A DNA stretch of 64,000 bases, taken from assembly GCF_001649575.2 (NCBI RefSeq), contig NC_051445.1, positions 29,765,920-29,829,919 on the forward strand, in the 5' to 3' direction. Under the pieces are notes generated by a model. It did not search any database, was not told the DNA's origin, and saw only the letters and a list, made by a program, of their open reading frames with translations. The stretch is from Kryptolebias marmoratus (Eukaryota > Chordata > Actinopteri > Cyprinodontiformes > Rivulidae). Positions 38,539 to 50,940 of this stretch are shown here, in pieces. Made by a program: the position numbers and the translations under genes. Numbering within the stretch: the stretch's first letter is position 1; each line of letters begins with the position of its first letter.

Positions 38539-39359
38539 GGTGTGCTGGGAAACTGGTAATAATGTGACAATAATTATATACACTAGAGACACACGAGGAA
38601 CTGAACTAATACATCTACATCTCATGTATGTATACATGAGTGGATATGAAATCATGGTCAAAGTGTGCAAAAAATACCTTACCCAACGATGGCTTTAGCC
38701 TTATTTTATTATTAATACAACTACTACTACTACTACTAAGATTGCAGTCTTTTCATTGACCATTTTTCTTTTCTTTTAGGCGACTTCTCACAGGTCGGTC
38801 ACAGACATTGACTCCAGTTTCTGCCCACTTGATTCTCATTTATTTTGTTGTGCATTTTTTGTTTTCAAGACATACTGCTTTAAGTTTTCTATCTTGATTC
38901 TTTGTCTTCTTTGGTCTACTAGTATACTTCCCTTTTACAACTTTATTTTTTGTTTGTACTTTGTCCAGCTGACTGGGACAACAATCATCTTCTGCAACAT
39001 TCTGTGATGATCTACCTTCTTGAAGAACTTTCCTAATCCTCTCCTTTGTTTCAACTGGCTCTCTCAACTCTCTTGGGTTGGAGCTGTGATTCATGTCAAT
39101 CTGCTTTGTGCAACAGCTCTCCAAGATGTGAGCTCTTTTTTAAACTGAAGACTAATTAGCAGATTTGATCTGAAACAGGTGTTTGTTCTAGAAGTGCAAA
39201 TCATATTGATTTTACAAATTTTTCTTGTACTTGATCTAAAAAGAAGCGACTGTTTTATTGTTTCTTATTACAAAAAGGTTGACATTTAGAAAAATGTGTC
39301 ACAATTGTGATAAAAAAAAAACAACAACAACAATTTAAAGAATATCTTCCAAGATAGAT
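38539..39359. other. Intron 5 stretch; no gene seen
   Basis: Contains a short (CTA)n at about 38720-38740. A minus-strand frame at 38840-39124, rich in Lys and charged residues, has no recognised family and is probably chance. Confidence 0.4.
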
Positions 39360-39960
39360 GATCTTTTTTGCCAGAGGTTGTTGCACTTTTATAGGACCTT
39401 CAAGATAAAGGTCACAAAGTGCTTCACAACAAAACAAAAGCCTTAAAAATAATTAAAATTAGCTTGTGACTGAACAACAATTAAAATTTGGTTTAAAAAG
39501 CAAGTTTAAAAAAAGAGTTTAAGCTGATTTTTAAAAGACACCAGTTAGTCAAGAGATCTCAAGCTCAAAGGAAGAAATTTCCAGTCTGTGGGCCAAAAAG
39601 CTTTTTGCTCCAAAAGCTTTTTCTCCTTTTGTTTTCAGCCTTGTGCATTGCATTGACAACATTGCATTGTTCTGTTTACTCAACCTCAGGGACCTGCTGG
39701 GGATGTGTGGATGCAAAAGTTCTACAATGTACACTAGTGCTTGACCATGTAGAGATCTAAAAGTCAAAACCAGAATCTTAAAATGAACTTTAAAATTGAT
39801 GGAAAGCAAGTCCAACTGAAATAACTATCTAACATTTGAATACTTTGATGATTTGGTCAGAAGCCTTGAGAATAACATTCTGAACAACCTGCAGATGATC
39901 CAAGAAGGCTTTGTTAAGGCAAGCGAACAAAGAGTTGCAGTAACTGATGTTGTTATTTTT
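39360..39960 (-). mobile_element. L2-type LINE, 3' fragment
   Basis: The minus strand encodes the C-terminal end of L2 reverse transcriptase: FKILVLTFRSLHGQALVYIVELLHPHIPSRSLR and RLKTKGEKAFGAKS (39560-39800), preceded by decayed CNSLF- and LQVVQNAAA-like sequence up to 39960. It is followed by a 3' UTR with GTGAAGCACTTTGTGACC (39410-39430). Stops and shifts present. Confidence 0.75.
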
Positions 39961-40480
39961 TTCACATGTAGACATGATTTTTGGAGGAAAATCACTCATG
40001 CAGGGCATATTTGCATATTTAAGTGGAGGCGTGTCAGGGGAGGTATCTCATATGCTCTCAGTTCCACGTTTATCAGGATGTAAAAAGGAAATGTGCTTGG
40101 ATGTATGTGTATGCATTGTTTCATATATTTGGATTTGTTTATGCGTATGCCTTTTTCTTGATTTAAGCATATGTCATGTTTCAGTTGATAATCCACACAA
40201 GTTTTTGTACATGAGGCCCATGGTCCAGGACAGGAATCACTTTAATAGAAAAAAAGGAATGGCGTTTGTTTACATGTGTTGTGTCAAATAATTCACAATT
40301 CTATGGATGAATTAAAATTAAACTACAAAAGATTGACTGTTGGGCGATTGAAATTTGTTATTAGTTCTATATTATTTTTTTGAGTTCAGTAGATTTCATA
40401 TGAGTTGTTCCTCCAGATTATTAGTTAATAACATTAAGAACATTCTTGTTAAAATGAGTTTAGCAGTGTGAATGAAGCAC
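39961..40480. other. Intron 5 stretch next to exon 5; no gene
   Basis: AT-rich; a 114-codon frame at 39947-40291 has no family resemblance. Confidence 0.45.
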
Positions 40481-40566
40481 CTTGTAGCCTCCACAGGTGA
40501 GACCAGCATTTCTTTTAGCGAGGACACATTTCATTCTCAGGAAGAAGGAGCGCTCCATCTCATATT
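40481..40566 (-). CDS. sim1: sim1 exon 5, end of PAS-A
   Basis: 86 nt between acceptor TTTACAG and donor GTGCTT (weak). Two bases complete Glu from exon 4, then [28 protein letters not shown] in phase 0. This is the conserved strand at the end of SIM1 PAS-A. Separated from exon 4 by only 80 bp. Confidence 0.98.
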
Positions 40567-40596
40567 CTGTAAAAACATGTAAAAACGGTGATGTTA

Positions 40597-40776
<180 letters not shown>

Positions 40777-40805
40777 TCAGAACTGGGTCAGAACAGAACC
40801 ATTCA

Positions 40806-41295
<490 letters not shown>

Positions 41296-41299
41296 TCAC

Positions 41300-41560
41300 C
41301 ATGGTAACCACACACCTTTGTCTCTCAGTCCCTGACAGAATGACAAAAATGTGAAGTGGAAGGGTAACACAATTGGTGAGCTCTTTCTGATATACCCAAC
41401 ACACAAACAACCAACCATGCACAAACTCACATTTAAGACCAAATTAGAATTTTCAATCAACTTAAAGTGCAAATGTTTGGATTGTGAAAGATAAACAGGA
41501 GTCCCAGAGAAAACCTGCACATCCACAGGGACAACATACAAACTTCTCAATATGTGTCTG
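41300..41560 (-). mobile_element. Degenerate SINE copy
   Basis: The minus strand holds the family body in worn form: AGTTTGTATGTTGTCCCTGTGGATGTGCAGG, TTTTCTCTGGGACTCC, and TTAAATGTGAGTTTGTGCATGGTTGGTTG, in the order seen at 63270-63420. Head and tail not clear. Confidence 0.5.
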
Positions 41561-44460
41561 TTTTTGATAAACAACTACAAAATGTAATTTGATCAGAAAT
41601 CAGCTTTGATTGTAGGAAAGTATTTTTTGATTACACAAAGACGACAGGGAATGTATTAAAAGTACAACAAAGGAACAAATGTGTCACCACAACATCAGCA
41701 TGATCAGAGCAGTCATGATGTGAATACTGAGGGTGGACGACCCATTCACCTCAACACAGAAACTGCAAGCAAGAAATTTTAGATCCTAAAATCTATCAAA
41801 CGCTCATGACTTCTTTATAAGCTAGAAGTATTTTTTTATGTAGTCTACATGTCAGCTTTGTTTTCCAATGAGGGGCTACAGAAGTTCTTATTACAGATTC
41901 ACTGGCATTCACACTTGAGTATGTATTTATTGAAAATATTCAAATTACTTTCTTTTTCTCCTTCTACTTGACCTATTAACTGCTATAATGCTATTAATTA
42001 CAACAAACTCAAAAATAAACAGGAGGAAGTGCCATCTACTACGCAAATACTACTTCTTTCTTTCTCTATAACACAAAATTATTCTCTTATCATTAGGGCT
42101 GTGCAATCAATTGCATTTTTTATTTTAGCTCCAAACAATCACAAAAACAGTGTAAGTGACAAAATTTTTTTGCCACATTCTGCCTTGTGAACATGCTCCC
42201 TTTTTGCTTTGACCCCTAAATCAAGCGCTGCAGCCTCTGTGAGACATTCAAGGGGGAGGGGGCACATACTGACGACCCCAGCATACTCCATAAGAAGTCA
42301 AGAAGTCGGTTCACGGTCACGTGATTGCGAGACATTTGTTTTTACACACACCTTTCATATTCCACGAAACTTTTAGATCAGAACTCCCAGGAAGACGGAT
42401 GTATTTTCTAACAGCCTCGACCAGCTGCCTCTCAGCAGAGCAGTAGAAGCCAATTGACTCCACTGAACCTCACATGCTTTTCCGCATAAACACACCCACA
42501 ACAACTTCTGACCAATCACACAATACTTGATGCAAACCCCTGTGAGGAAAAAGTTTGGCCCGGCCGGGCCTTGTATCAGGACGTAGAGGACGAAGCTGCT
42601 ATGCAAATAAAAATGACGCAATTTTTGCCACACAACCATAAGAACGAGAGCAGACTTCATGACTTTTTATGGAGTAAGGAAAGACCTTTATAGAGCTTTG
42701 CAGCAGGCTTTCACAATCTACCACATTTAACACCAAGCTTTAAGTTTATGGCAGAACTGTCTAAACAATAAGTGTGATATGGGAGAAAAATCTTTCAGTA
42801 GGTTTTGTCAGACTGACAGGACATGCACTGAGAAATGTTCACAGTAAGTCGGCTGTCGGCTGCAATATAGAACATGTGCAGGTTCTCCCAGTTACAGAGA
42901 AAAGAGCTGCGTGGCTTCATTTTATTTTTGATGGCAATGTCCCCGTGATATTGCCAATGAAAGTTGTAGTTTGAACAGCTCACCTGTCCCAGAAACACGC
43001 CTCTGTTAAAGTCACAACAGGTTTGTTTAAACTAACATGAGAACTATATATATATAAAAGAGAAGAAAAGTTGAAAAAACAAGTCAGTAAGATTTTAGGT
43101 TTTGAGATGGGACACTGAGTTGGGTGGGCATGGCCAACAGCAGCTTCTTTGCATAATAGTGACATAGCCCTAAAACCGCTCATTCTGAAATGAACTCACA
43201 ACAGGCAGAAGTGATCAGGTGAAATCTCAATATATGAGAATGATTTAGTGTATTAAATGTAGTGAACATGTTTTGTATAGCCTACAGACCTATCCTGACT
43301 TGTTCAAGGTAGCATTATAGGTCCCCTTTAACATTATGCTGAATCTAAAATAATTTTCATAGCAATTATGACTGATTTTTGCCTTCCACTGTTAATAAGT
43401 TGATTATTTGCATATTAGAACCCAGAACAGATTTTAGGCAAATTAAAAAAAAAAAAATTACTGTAATCACTGTTTTTGCTAAAACTAATTCAGTCAAAAT
43501 GGAGAAAAATAGTTTTAGAATTAAATTTTTTACAAAAAGTTGAATTTACTGTCTTCTTGGTGTTTGTTTTTGTTAGAAAACAAAATATTTATTACTGTAA
43601 TTTTATTGATGATTCCGTGCATAGTCTGTTTGTATCAATAAACTGTATCAATCTGATACAATACTAATGTTGGTATTAATAATATCTGAATTTGAATCGA
43701 TTCACACACCCCTACTGTCATCAAAACAACAGATAAACAAGGCTGCATCATTATCACCATCTTCATCTGTGAATTAAATAAAATGTAGATCTAATAGTTT
43801 TACTCTATTTACTGTAATTTTAAACAGTAAACTTTAAACAACTTTTTTTTTACAAATGGAAGGTTTTTTTGTCCTCTGAAATATATACTGCATGTGCATA
43901 GTAGAGCTGCATGATACTGTAACAGAAAAACCTGCAATGAGTGACAGTATTGTTTAATATTACAATGACGACATCAAAAACCCACATTTTCCTCACTCCT
44001 CACTTTCTCTTCTGTTATCACTCTCATACAAACCAGGTGTGAGCATCAGGGCCAGTGGGAGTCTATTAGGTTGAACTATTATAAGTTAAATTATTAGCAT
44101 GCACAACATGAATGCATTGTACTTGAAATGTAATGGCCTATGATTTTTTGTAGTCCAAGCAGACCTTTTCAATATTAATATTACGCTCACTGATACTGCA
44201 GTTATGATAAAATTTTGATATATTGTGGAGAGATAATGCATAAAACCTTTAATTTACAAAAAAAGGGTTTCTTTTATTTATGAATGACATGCAATCTGAT
44301 TTTTAAGCGCCTTATTAAAAAACTGAAAGTTTTGTTGAACTGAAACACTTTTGCTGATTTTTATTTTTAATTGTAAATGTTTATAAAATTTTGGATTTTT
44401 TTTCCCAATTATAAATTGAATCCACCTTGTAATTAAACACGTTTTAGGTGAGGGAATGTT
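41561..44460. other. Intron 2 stretch with MITE-like remnants; no gene
   Basis: A possible DNA-transposon remnant starts at about 42094 (TAGGGCTGTGCAATCAATTG), and a different end TAGGGGTGTGTGAATCGATTC lies on the minus strand near 43690-43715; no matching target duplication found. At about 43305-43331 AGCATTATAGGTCCCCTTTA looks like the right end of a fish MITE. 43895-44215 contains GCTGCATGATACTG-type sequence of another decayed MITE. 42180-42660 is GC-richer than its surroundings. No reading frame of note. Confidence 0.35.
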
Positions 44461-44640
44461 AAAACTGTATAAAAGGTGCTGGTGAGCAAGATGGAGTAAA
44501 GACGGATATTTCAGAGCTCCTGCAGGCCTATTAACATTTTCGTTTTATAAACCACAACTTCTCACTAATTGTGTCCTAAATCAGATTAACAAAAGTTTTG
44601 GACTTTAAAGAATCCGGCCCCAGTGGACGTTTTTTGATAA

Positions 44641-45567
44641 ATGGCGGATAAACTTCGTAAATTCAAGTACGACGGTAACACAGCTAAGCTAACGGCTAAC
44701 ACCAGATCCACGAGGCAGCGTATCCCAGAAAACCCACAACCCAATAGCCCTGGTATGAGTGAGGAGCTGAGAGCCAATATCCTAACCTCTTTATGAGGGG
44801 AAATCTCCAAAATTATAAGGGAGGAAATGAGGAGTGCGCTGCCTAAAGAGTTCACCACTCTCAGAGCTGACATTAACGCAGTGAGAGCCGAAATAGCTAA
44901 CAACACCACCGCCATCCGTGCAGAAATCACCTCAATTGAAACGGACATTGAAGATGTGAAAGGTGGACTGTCTACATAATCTGATGAGGTAAACACACTG
45001 CAGACTACCGTTACTGAACTTCAGAGCGAGCTGGTTAAACTACGGGACAAGTGTAAGGACATGGAGGGGAGGATGAGGCATGGAAATATCCATATAGTCG
45101 GCGTTGAGGAACAGCCGAACTCCACTAACCCCAAAGAGGTTTCAAAAATTATCAAAGAAGTGCCCCAGATGGACCAGGATGTAAAAATTGATCGTTCACA
45201 CCGAACAGCTGCTTTGACGAAACCGGGAGACGGGGAAAGACCCCGTGTGATCATCGCCAAGCTGCACTATGATGGAGAAGTCGCTGACATACTGAGGAGA
45301 GCTAGAGACAAAGCCCCGCTGACCTACAAGGGTAAAAGAATCGCTATCTTCCCGGATTATACCACCAATGTGGCCAAGGCGCGAGCAGCCTTCTCTGACG
45401 TACGGAAAGCTTTACGGGGACGGAGCAACGTGCGCTTCAGATTAATTTATCCAGCAAGACTCAAAATCACATACAAAGAGCACAGTAAGGAGTTTTGGGA
45501 TCCCGCGAAGGCCATGGACTACATAAGGAAGACTATCCCCGCTGCAATAACTGGAACTGAAACGTAA
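44641..45567 (+). pseudogene. LINE B ORF1 (L1 ORF1p-like RNA-binding protein)
   Basis: ATG at 44641 opens MADKLRKFKYDGNTAKL and stays in one frame to TAA at 45565-45567, 308 codons, but with two internal stops: TGA at 44794 (from CGA by a CpG transition, I infer) and TAA at 44977. The N-terminal half is a heptad-like coiled coil (LRADINAVRAEIANNTTAIRAEITSIETDIEDVK); then GNIHIVGVEE starts the RRM-like domain and the C-terminal domain contains RPRVIIAKLHYDGEVADILRRARDK. This order is that of L1 ORF1p, a trimeric nucleic-acid chaperone. Length is near the family norm. Confidence 0.9.
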
Positions 45568-46042
45568 GCGAAGCCGCAAATGCTAATATGGCATTATTAG
45601 GGTCAGCGGCTCTCATCTCTGATATATTGTGTCGCTAATTGCTTGAATGCTAACTGTGAGTATGTCTGGCAATGTTACTTTTCTAAACTAGTACATTTGA
45701 AAGCTGCGTAACACTGTCACCTATGTACTTGTTAAATCATTAAGTCATAAGTAGTCATAATTAGGTTGTACCAATATTTTTTGCAGATTTTACGTTGTGG
45801 TTAATGTACATGTACCTTTGCTATCCTGCAGGAGCCTCAATTTCCTTGGTGTACTTGGTGTCTTGGTGTTCAGCACCCATCTTACTCAAATGTTTGGTAT
45901 TTTTGGTAATATTTGGTATGGCCGCCTCTGCCCCCAACACAATAGTAAAATAAAATCAGGTATGAGTACACTAACTGTAACAAGTTATAATGTGAGGGGC
46001 TTACATAATCCAATCAAAAGGAAAAAAGTATTATTGCAACTC

Positions 46043-46205
46043 AGGTAGGTAGGTAGGTACATTTATTTATATAGCACTTTTTAGCACAAGGCAACTCAAA
46101 GTGCTTTACAACACAAGAACAAAATTACAGACAAAGTTACAGAACATGATAATGAAAAAAAATTACAGAACAAAATTACAGATAGGTACAAGATACAATG
46201 GTAAC
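46043..46205 (-). mobile_element. L2-type LINE 3' tail inserted in LINE B
   Basis: The minus strand reads TTGTTCTTGTGTTGTAAAGCACTTTGAGTTGCC, GTGCTAAAAAGTGCTATATAAATAAATGTACC(TACC)n, the same 3' end as at 11940-12030 in the opposite orientation. Only the last about 160 bp are present, as in a severely 5'-truncated insertion. Confidence 0.8.
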
Positions 46206-46855
46206 TAATTGTCTAAAGACAATCAAAATGACAAGTAGCACTGTTACAAGAAACACACCTATCAGATGTGGAACATACAAAATTAAATTAAAGTCTTGGG
46301 CTGATAAAGTTTACTATTCGTTGCACTGTTCTGGTAGGAAAAGAGGTGTTGCTATATTAATACATAGGCAAATTAACTTTACTGAAACATTAGTATATAA
46401 GGACAAGGAGGGTAGATTTATATTGGTTAATGGGATAATAGATGGAACAGCAGTATCTTTCATAGATGTATATGCTCCTAATGAAGATACACCTTGGTTC
46501 ATTAAATCAATTTTCAATAGGATTGTAGAGTACAGCTCCGGCCTACTGATTATGGGGGGGGGGATTTTAATTGCGTAATGTCAAATTACCCCCATGTCTA
46601 AAATGTCTGTAGAAGCTGGATTAGTGGACATATGGCGATCAAAATTCCCAAAGGAAAGAAATTTTACATTTTACTTAAACCGACATTCATCTTACTCACG
46701 AACAGATTACTTTTTTACTGTTAAGACTGAGTTAAACAGAATTGAGGATATCACAATATTGCTTATTACAACCCATTACCCATTACAATCCAGTGGTGGC
46801 TGGTGGAGTTTTCTCTAAGGGGGGCTCTACCAAAGGTTTTGGTATATGTCTATTA

Positions 46856-46906
46856 TGTGATACCTTAGTATATGTTTTGGACCAAAACATATACTAAGGT
46901 ATCACA
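46856..46906. repeat. 51-bp perfect palindrome (25-bp arms, 1-nt centre)
   Basis: Arms 46856-46880 (from TGTGATACCTTAGTATATG) and 46882-46906 are exact reverse complements around A at 46881. Single strands would form a stable hairpin. It lies within the hAT element. Confidence 0.95.
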
Positions 46907-47329
46907 CCAGTATTTACATGAATTAAAACAACAAAAGCAACATTATCAGGTACATATAAATGCACATATGCACAAGTGCTTCCTGAACACACCAATACTT
47001 ACAAAGACGGAGGTCTCTCAAGGCACAAGCCTGTAGGACACATTTAGCGTTTATAAGACCTGTTTTCTCCCTTATTTTTCAAAACTTTACCGGAGAAACT
47101 ACATCAAAGCTTGTTTTGTGGTAAGATCACTCACTACGTCACGTATTCTGCACGTACAATATAACGAAGATCGGATGTCTCACTCCGATTAGAATTCAAA
47201 ACCAAACATTCTAACAGTTTTTAGCATAAATTTTCTTAAACTAATTATTAACTATGAACTTATTTATTACATTTTGCATGTAACTTAGTCATGTAATGAA
47301 CTTATTGCTGTCTTTAAATAAAAGGCAGC

Positions 47330-47600
47330 TCACTCGCGGCTCGATTTTTCAATCAGGCGAACTTTATGACAGACGGATGTGACGTCAGCCCGTGGCGGGA
47401 GTCCCACGCTCCGGCGGCAGGAGGCGGTGAAATGTAAACACAGCTGCATTCAGCAGCTTTGGGCGCAGGAGAGGTGTGCCCTGAACGGTCCTATCTCTTG
47501 TACTGAAGAGGAGCTACTGCGCATGTACAACTTTTAACGAGAGTCTATGGACAAAGATTTTGCGCCCCGGGGCGGAAATACATCACCAATAAGACAACGT
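47330..47600. promoter_or_regulatory. CpG-rich segment with a CRE inside the hAT element
   Basis: GC- and CpG-rich relative to the AT-rich surroundings (CGTGGCGGGAGTCCCACG, CTCCGGCGGCAGGAGGCGG), with a perfect cAMP-response element TGACGTCA at 47380-47387. No TATA box or transcript evidence. It could be an exapted promoter or enhancer, or just an element family feature. Confidence 0.35.
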
Positions 47601-49361
47601 CAAAAAACGAAACAACTTTACTTATCATTAACTATAAAATATTTATCTTATACAACTAAAAATATATATTTATATATTTCGAAATATTTTTAATGTACTA
47701 TTTAATTTGTATTTATTTTTTTTACGTCTTATTCAAGATAATGTGAGTGGTGGGGCGGCGCCCTAACACCCTCTATTGGCCAGCTGCCACTGTTACAATC
47801 TCTGACCACGCACCTGTTACTCTCCAGTGGAACATAGGCTTGGCACCATCGTTTAATCAATGGAGGCTTAATACCTCTCTTCTTAAAGATAAGGAATTTG
47901 TTGATTTTGTTAAATCAGACCTCAAAAACTATTTAGACATAAACAATACCCCTAAAACATCTACTATCATGCTGTGGGACTGTGCAAAGGCCTATTTAAG
48001 AGGCAGCATCATCTCCTATGCGACAGCAAAAAAAGGCAAGAGGCAGCCAAACAGAAATATTTAGAAGATAGAATTCGGGATCTGGACCTTAAACATAAAA
48101 AGACAAGGGCACCCAGGATCCTGAATGATTTGAATACAACACGCAGAGAGCTCCAAGAATTACTATCAGTTAAGATTGAAGGTAACCTTCGTTTTGCCAA
48201 GCAGCAGTGTTATGAAAACTGAAATAGAGCGAGCAGACTTTTGGCCTTCCGACTTAAAAAACAAAAGACCTCACTCAAATGTAGTTCAAAAGCTAAAAAT
48301 GGGCAATAAATCCATCCTGAAACCAAAAGAAATAGATGAAACATTTGCAGAATATTACAAGGTCTTATACAGGGACACTGACACATGCAGTGACGAGACT
48401 AAAATAGCACACTATTTGCAAAATATAAATATTTCAGAACTACCCGATACTGTAGCTAAACAATTAGACAAGCCAATCAATTCAAGAAGAAGAAATTAAA
48501 AATGTTGTCTTATCCCTTAAAAATAATAAGTGTCCAGGCCCCAATGGTTTCATAAATTAATTTTATAAGTGTTTCATAGACATCGTTACTCCCATTTTGT
48601 TGGAAGCATATCGCTTTGCCTTGGAAACCAAAACAATGGCACTATCCTGGTCTGATGCTACAATAGTTGTATTACATAAAGAAGGTAAGGATCCCACTGA
48701 TTGTGGCTCATATAGACCATTATCGATGCTTAATGGGGACGTACGCATCCTAACTGGTATCTTGGCGAGATGATTAAATGTCATAATAAATCAAATCATA
48801 CATCCAGATCAAACTGAATTTATTGTCGGGAGGCATTACGGAAATAATCTGCGTTGCTTTTTAAATATTATGTCACATCAAAAAGTAAATAAAGCTATGA
48901 CGGCTGTAATATCTTTAGATGCCCAAAAGGCTTTTGATCACGTGTCATGGAAATACTTTATCCAAACCTTAAAGAGTTTAAATTTGGGCCCAAATTCATA
49001 GATTGGATACACACATTATATTCATCCCCACAAGTGGCTGTAAGAGTTAATGGCTTCAGGTCGGCAAGTTTCAAACAGGAGCGGGGATACAGGCAAGGGT
49101 GTCCTTTGTCACCTCTTTTGTTTGCAATTAGTATCGAGCCATTGGCCCAACTTGTTAGGGACAATGATGAAATTAAAGGGATTCTGACTGGTACAGAGGA
49201 ACATAAAATATCTCTATATGCAGATGATGTGCTCATGTATCTGTCTGATCTTACATCATCACTACCACGTCCGAGGGAAACGATTTCTGTTTATGGTCAT
49301 TTTTCGGGCTATAAAATAAATATTGATAAGACGGAGGCAATGGATGTCAATAGCAATTCAA

Positions 49362-49806
49362 CCTAGAGAGACTCACGGCAAAGAGAAGCTGCAATTAAAT
49401 GGTTTTATTTGACATGAATGACATAAGATATTTGGCACTCGGACCACGGCTGAAGACACGAGTGCCGACAAAAGCAATGCGCTTCGACGAGAAGTCCAGG
49501 TTGAGCATTAGAGGTGTCTTCCCTGGGCCGGACACTGGTGGTGGAGGTTGAAGAGGGGAAGGAAGCTTGAGGGAGCTGTGAAACTGGGGGTGGAGATGGG
49601 CTGAAGTTTGGCCGGTGAACGGATGAGGCCATGATGAAGGTCCTTTTAAATGAAGGCTTGCTCGCTGATTGGATAAGCTGGAGGCACGGTCGGATGCTGA
49701 TGGGCTGAGATGGAGGCGCGGTCTGATGCTGATGGGCTGAGATAGAGGTGCTTGACGCAGTCTTCCAGTCTGAATTTACGCCTAGGCTTCATTATCCCAC
49801 TCGGGG
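49362..49806. mobile_element. Unclassified insert in LINE B ORF2
   Basis: About 440 bp separates the LINE codons for NSNST from KQQSRF. It is GC-richer than the host and lacks clear TG...CA or inverted ends; the flanks TTCAAC and TTAAAC may be a worn target duplication. Inside, a unit of about 32 bp ending GATGCTGATGGGCTGAGAT is repeated twice plus a partial (49680-49755). Could be a solo LTR or a non-autonomous DNA element. Confidence 0.55.
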
Positions 49807-50248
49807 TTAAACAACAAAGCAGGTTTAGGTGGCCTAGGGAGGGCATTAAATATCTAGGTATCAATATTCCTCCTTCATTAAATGATTTGTATCACGTTAA
49901 CTTTAGGAAAACACTGGATATAATTAAAAAGGACCTAGAGCAGTGGTTAGCATTGCCTTTGTCCCTCCTTGGTTGTATTGAAACCATTCATATGAATCTG
50001 TTACCCAGATTATTGTTTTTGTTCCAGATGTTACCAATTGGAATACCAAAATCTACATTTGTTGAATTGGACAAAATGATATCAAAATTCATATGGCAAA
50101 ACAAGCGTCCTCGCATAAGATATAAAACACTACAAAGAAGTAAGACAGAAGGGGGTCTTAGTCTTCCTGTCTTAAAATACTATTTTTGGGCAGCTCAGTT
50201 AAAGCCTTTAATTTCTTAAATCCAACAGGACTCTCAAACAAGATGTCC

Positions 50249-50940
50249 AAGATGTCCTGCCCCAAGTGCAGGAGTTTAAGTATCTCGGGGTCTTGTTAAC
50301 GAATGAGGGAAAAATGGGGCGGGAGATCGACAGGCGTATTGGTGCAGCGTCTGCAGTGAAGCAGGCACTGTACCAGTCTGTCGTGGTGAAGAGAGAGCTG
50401 AGTCAAAAAGCGAAGCTCTTGATTTACCGGTCGATCTACGTTCCTACCCTCATCTATGGTCACGAGCTTTGGGTAGTGACCGAAAGAACGAGATCGCGAA
50501 TACAAGCGGCTAAAATGNNNNNNNNNNNNNNNNNNNNNNNNNNNNNNNNNNNNNNNNNNNNNNNNNNNNNNNNNNNNNNNNNNNNNNNNNNNNNNNNNNN
50601 NNNNNNNNNNNNNNNNNNNNNNNNNNNNNNNNNNNNNNNNNNNNNNNNNNNNNNNNNNNNNNNNNNNNNNNNNNNNNNNNNNNNNNNNNNNNNNNNNNNN
50701 NNNNNNNNNNNNNNNNNNNNNNNNNNNNNNNNNNNNNNNNNNNNNNNNNNNNNNNNNNNNNNNNNNNNNNNNNNNNNNNNNNNNNNNNNNNNNNNNNNNN
50801 NNNNNNNNNNNNNNNNNNNNNNNNNNNNNNNNNNNNGTGGCTGGGGAGAGGGAAGTCTGGGTCTCCCTGCTTAGGCTGCTACCCCCGCGACCCGACCCCG
50901 GATAAGCGGAAGACAATGGATGGATGTATGGATGTATGGA
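50249..50940 (+). mobile_element. Rex3/RTE LINE, 3' fragment (with gap)
   Basis: Starts at VLPQVQEFKYLGVLLTNEGKMGREIDRRIGAASAVKQALYQSVVVKRELSQKAKLLIYRSIYVPTL and GHELWVVTERTRSRIQAAKM, open and well preserved up to the gap at 50518. After the gap, VAGEREVWVSLLRLLPPRPDPG and a tail of GGATGGATGTATGGATGTATGGA. It is the best preserved Rex3 in the window, inserted in LINE B. 5' truncated; target duplication not resolved. Confidence 0.88.
50518..50836. other. Assembly gap (319 N)
   Basis: Unresolved bases inside the Rex3 fragment. Confidence 1.

Larger units (their letters stand above)
46791..47792. mobile_element. Non-autonomous hAT element, 1002 bp, perfect 8-bp TSD
   Basis: Begins CAGTGGTGGCTGG and ends CCAGCTGCCACTG (13-bp inverted ends with two mismatches), flanked by exact TTACAATC (46783-46790 and 47793-47800). 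Removing it restores the LINE B codons for ITISDHAPV. No transposase frame. It contains a 51-bp perfect palindrome near the left end and a CpG-rich segment near the right end. Confidence 0.95.

Noticed and set aside
38840..39124. Charged 94-codon minus-strand frame as a small gene
   Set aside because: No splice context, promoter or family resemblance; composition follows the AT-rich sequence.
42094..43714. A single 1.6-kb hAT-like element with TAGGG ends
   Set aside because: The two ends resemble different families and the flanking 8-mers do not match, so it is noted only as MITE-like remnants.
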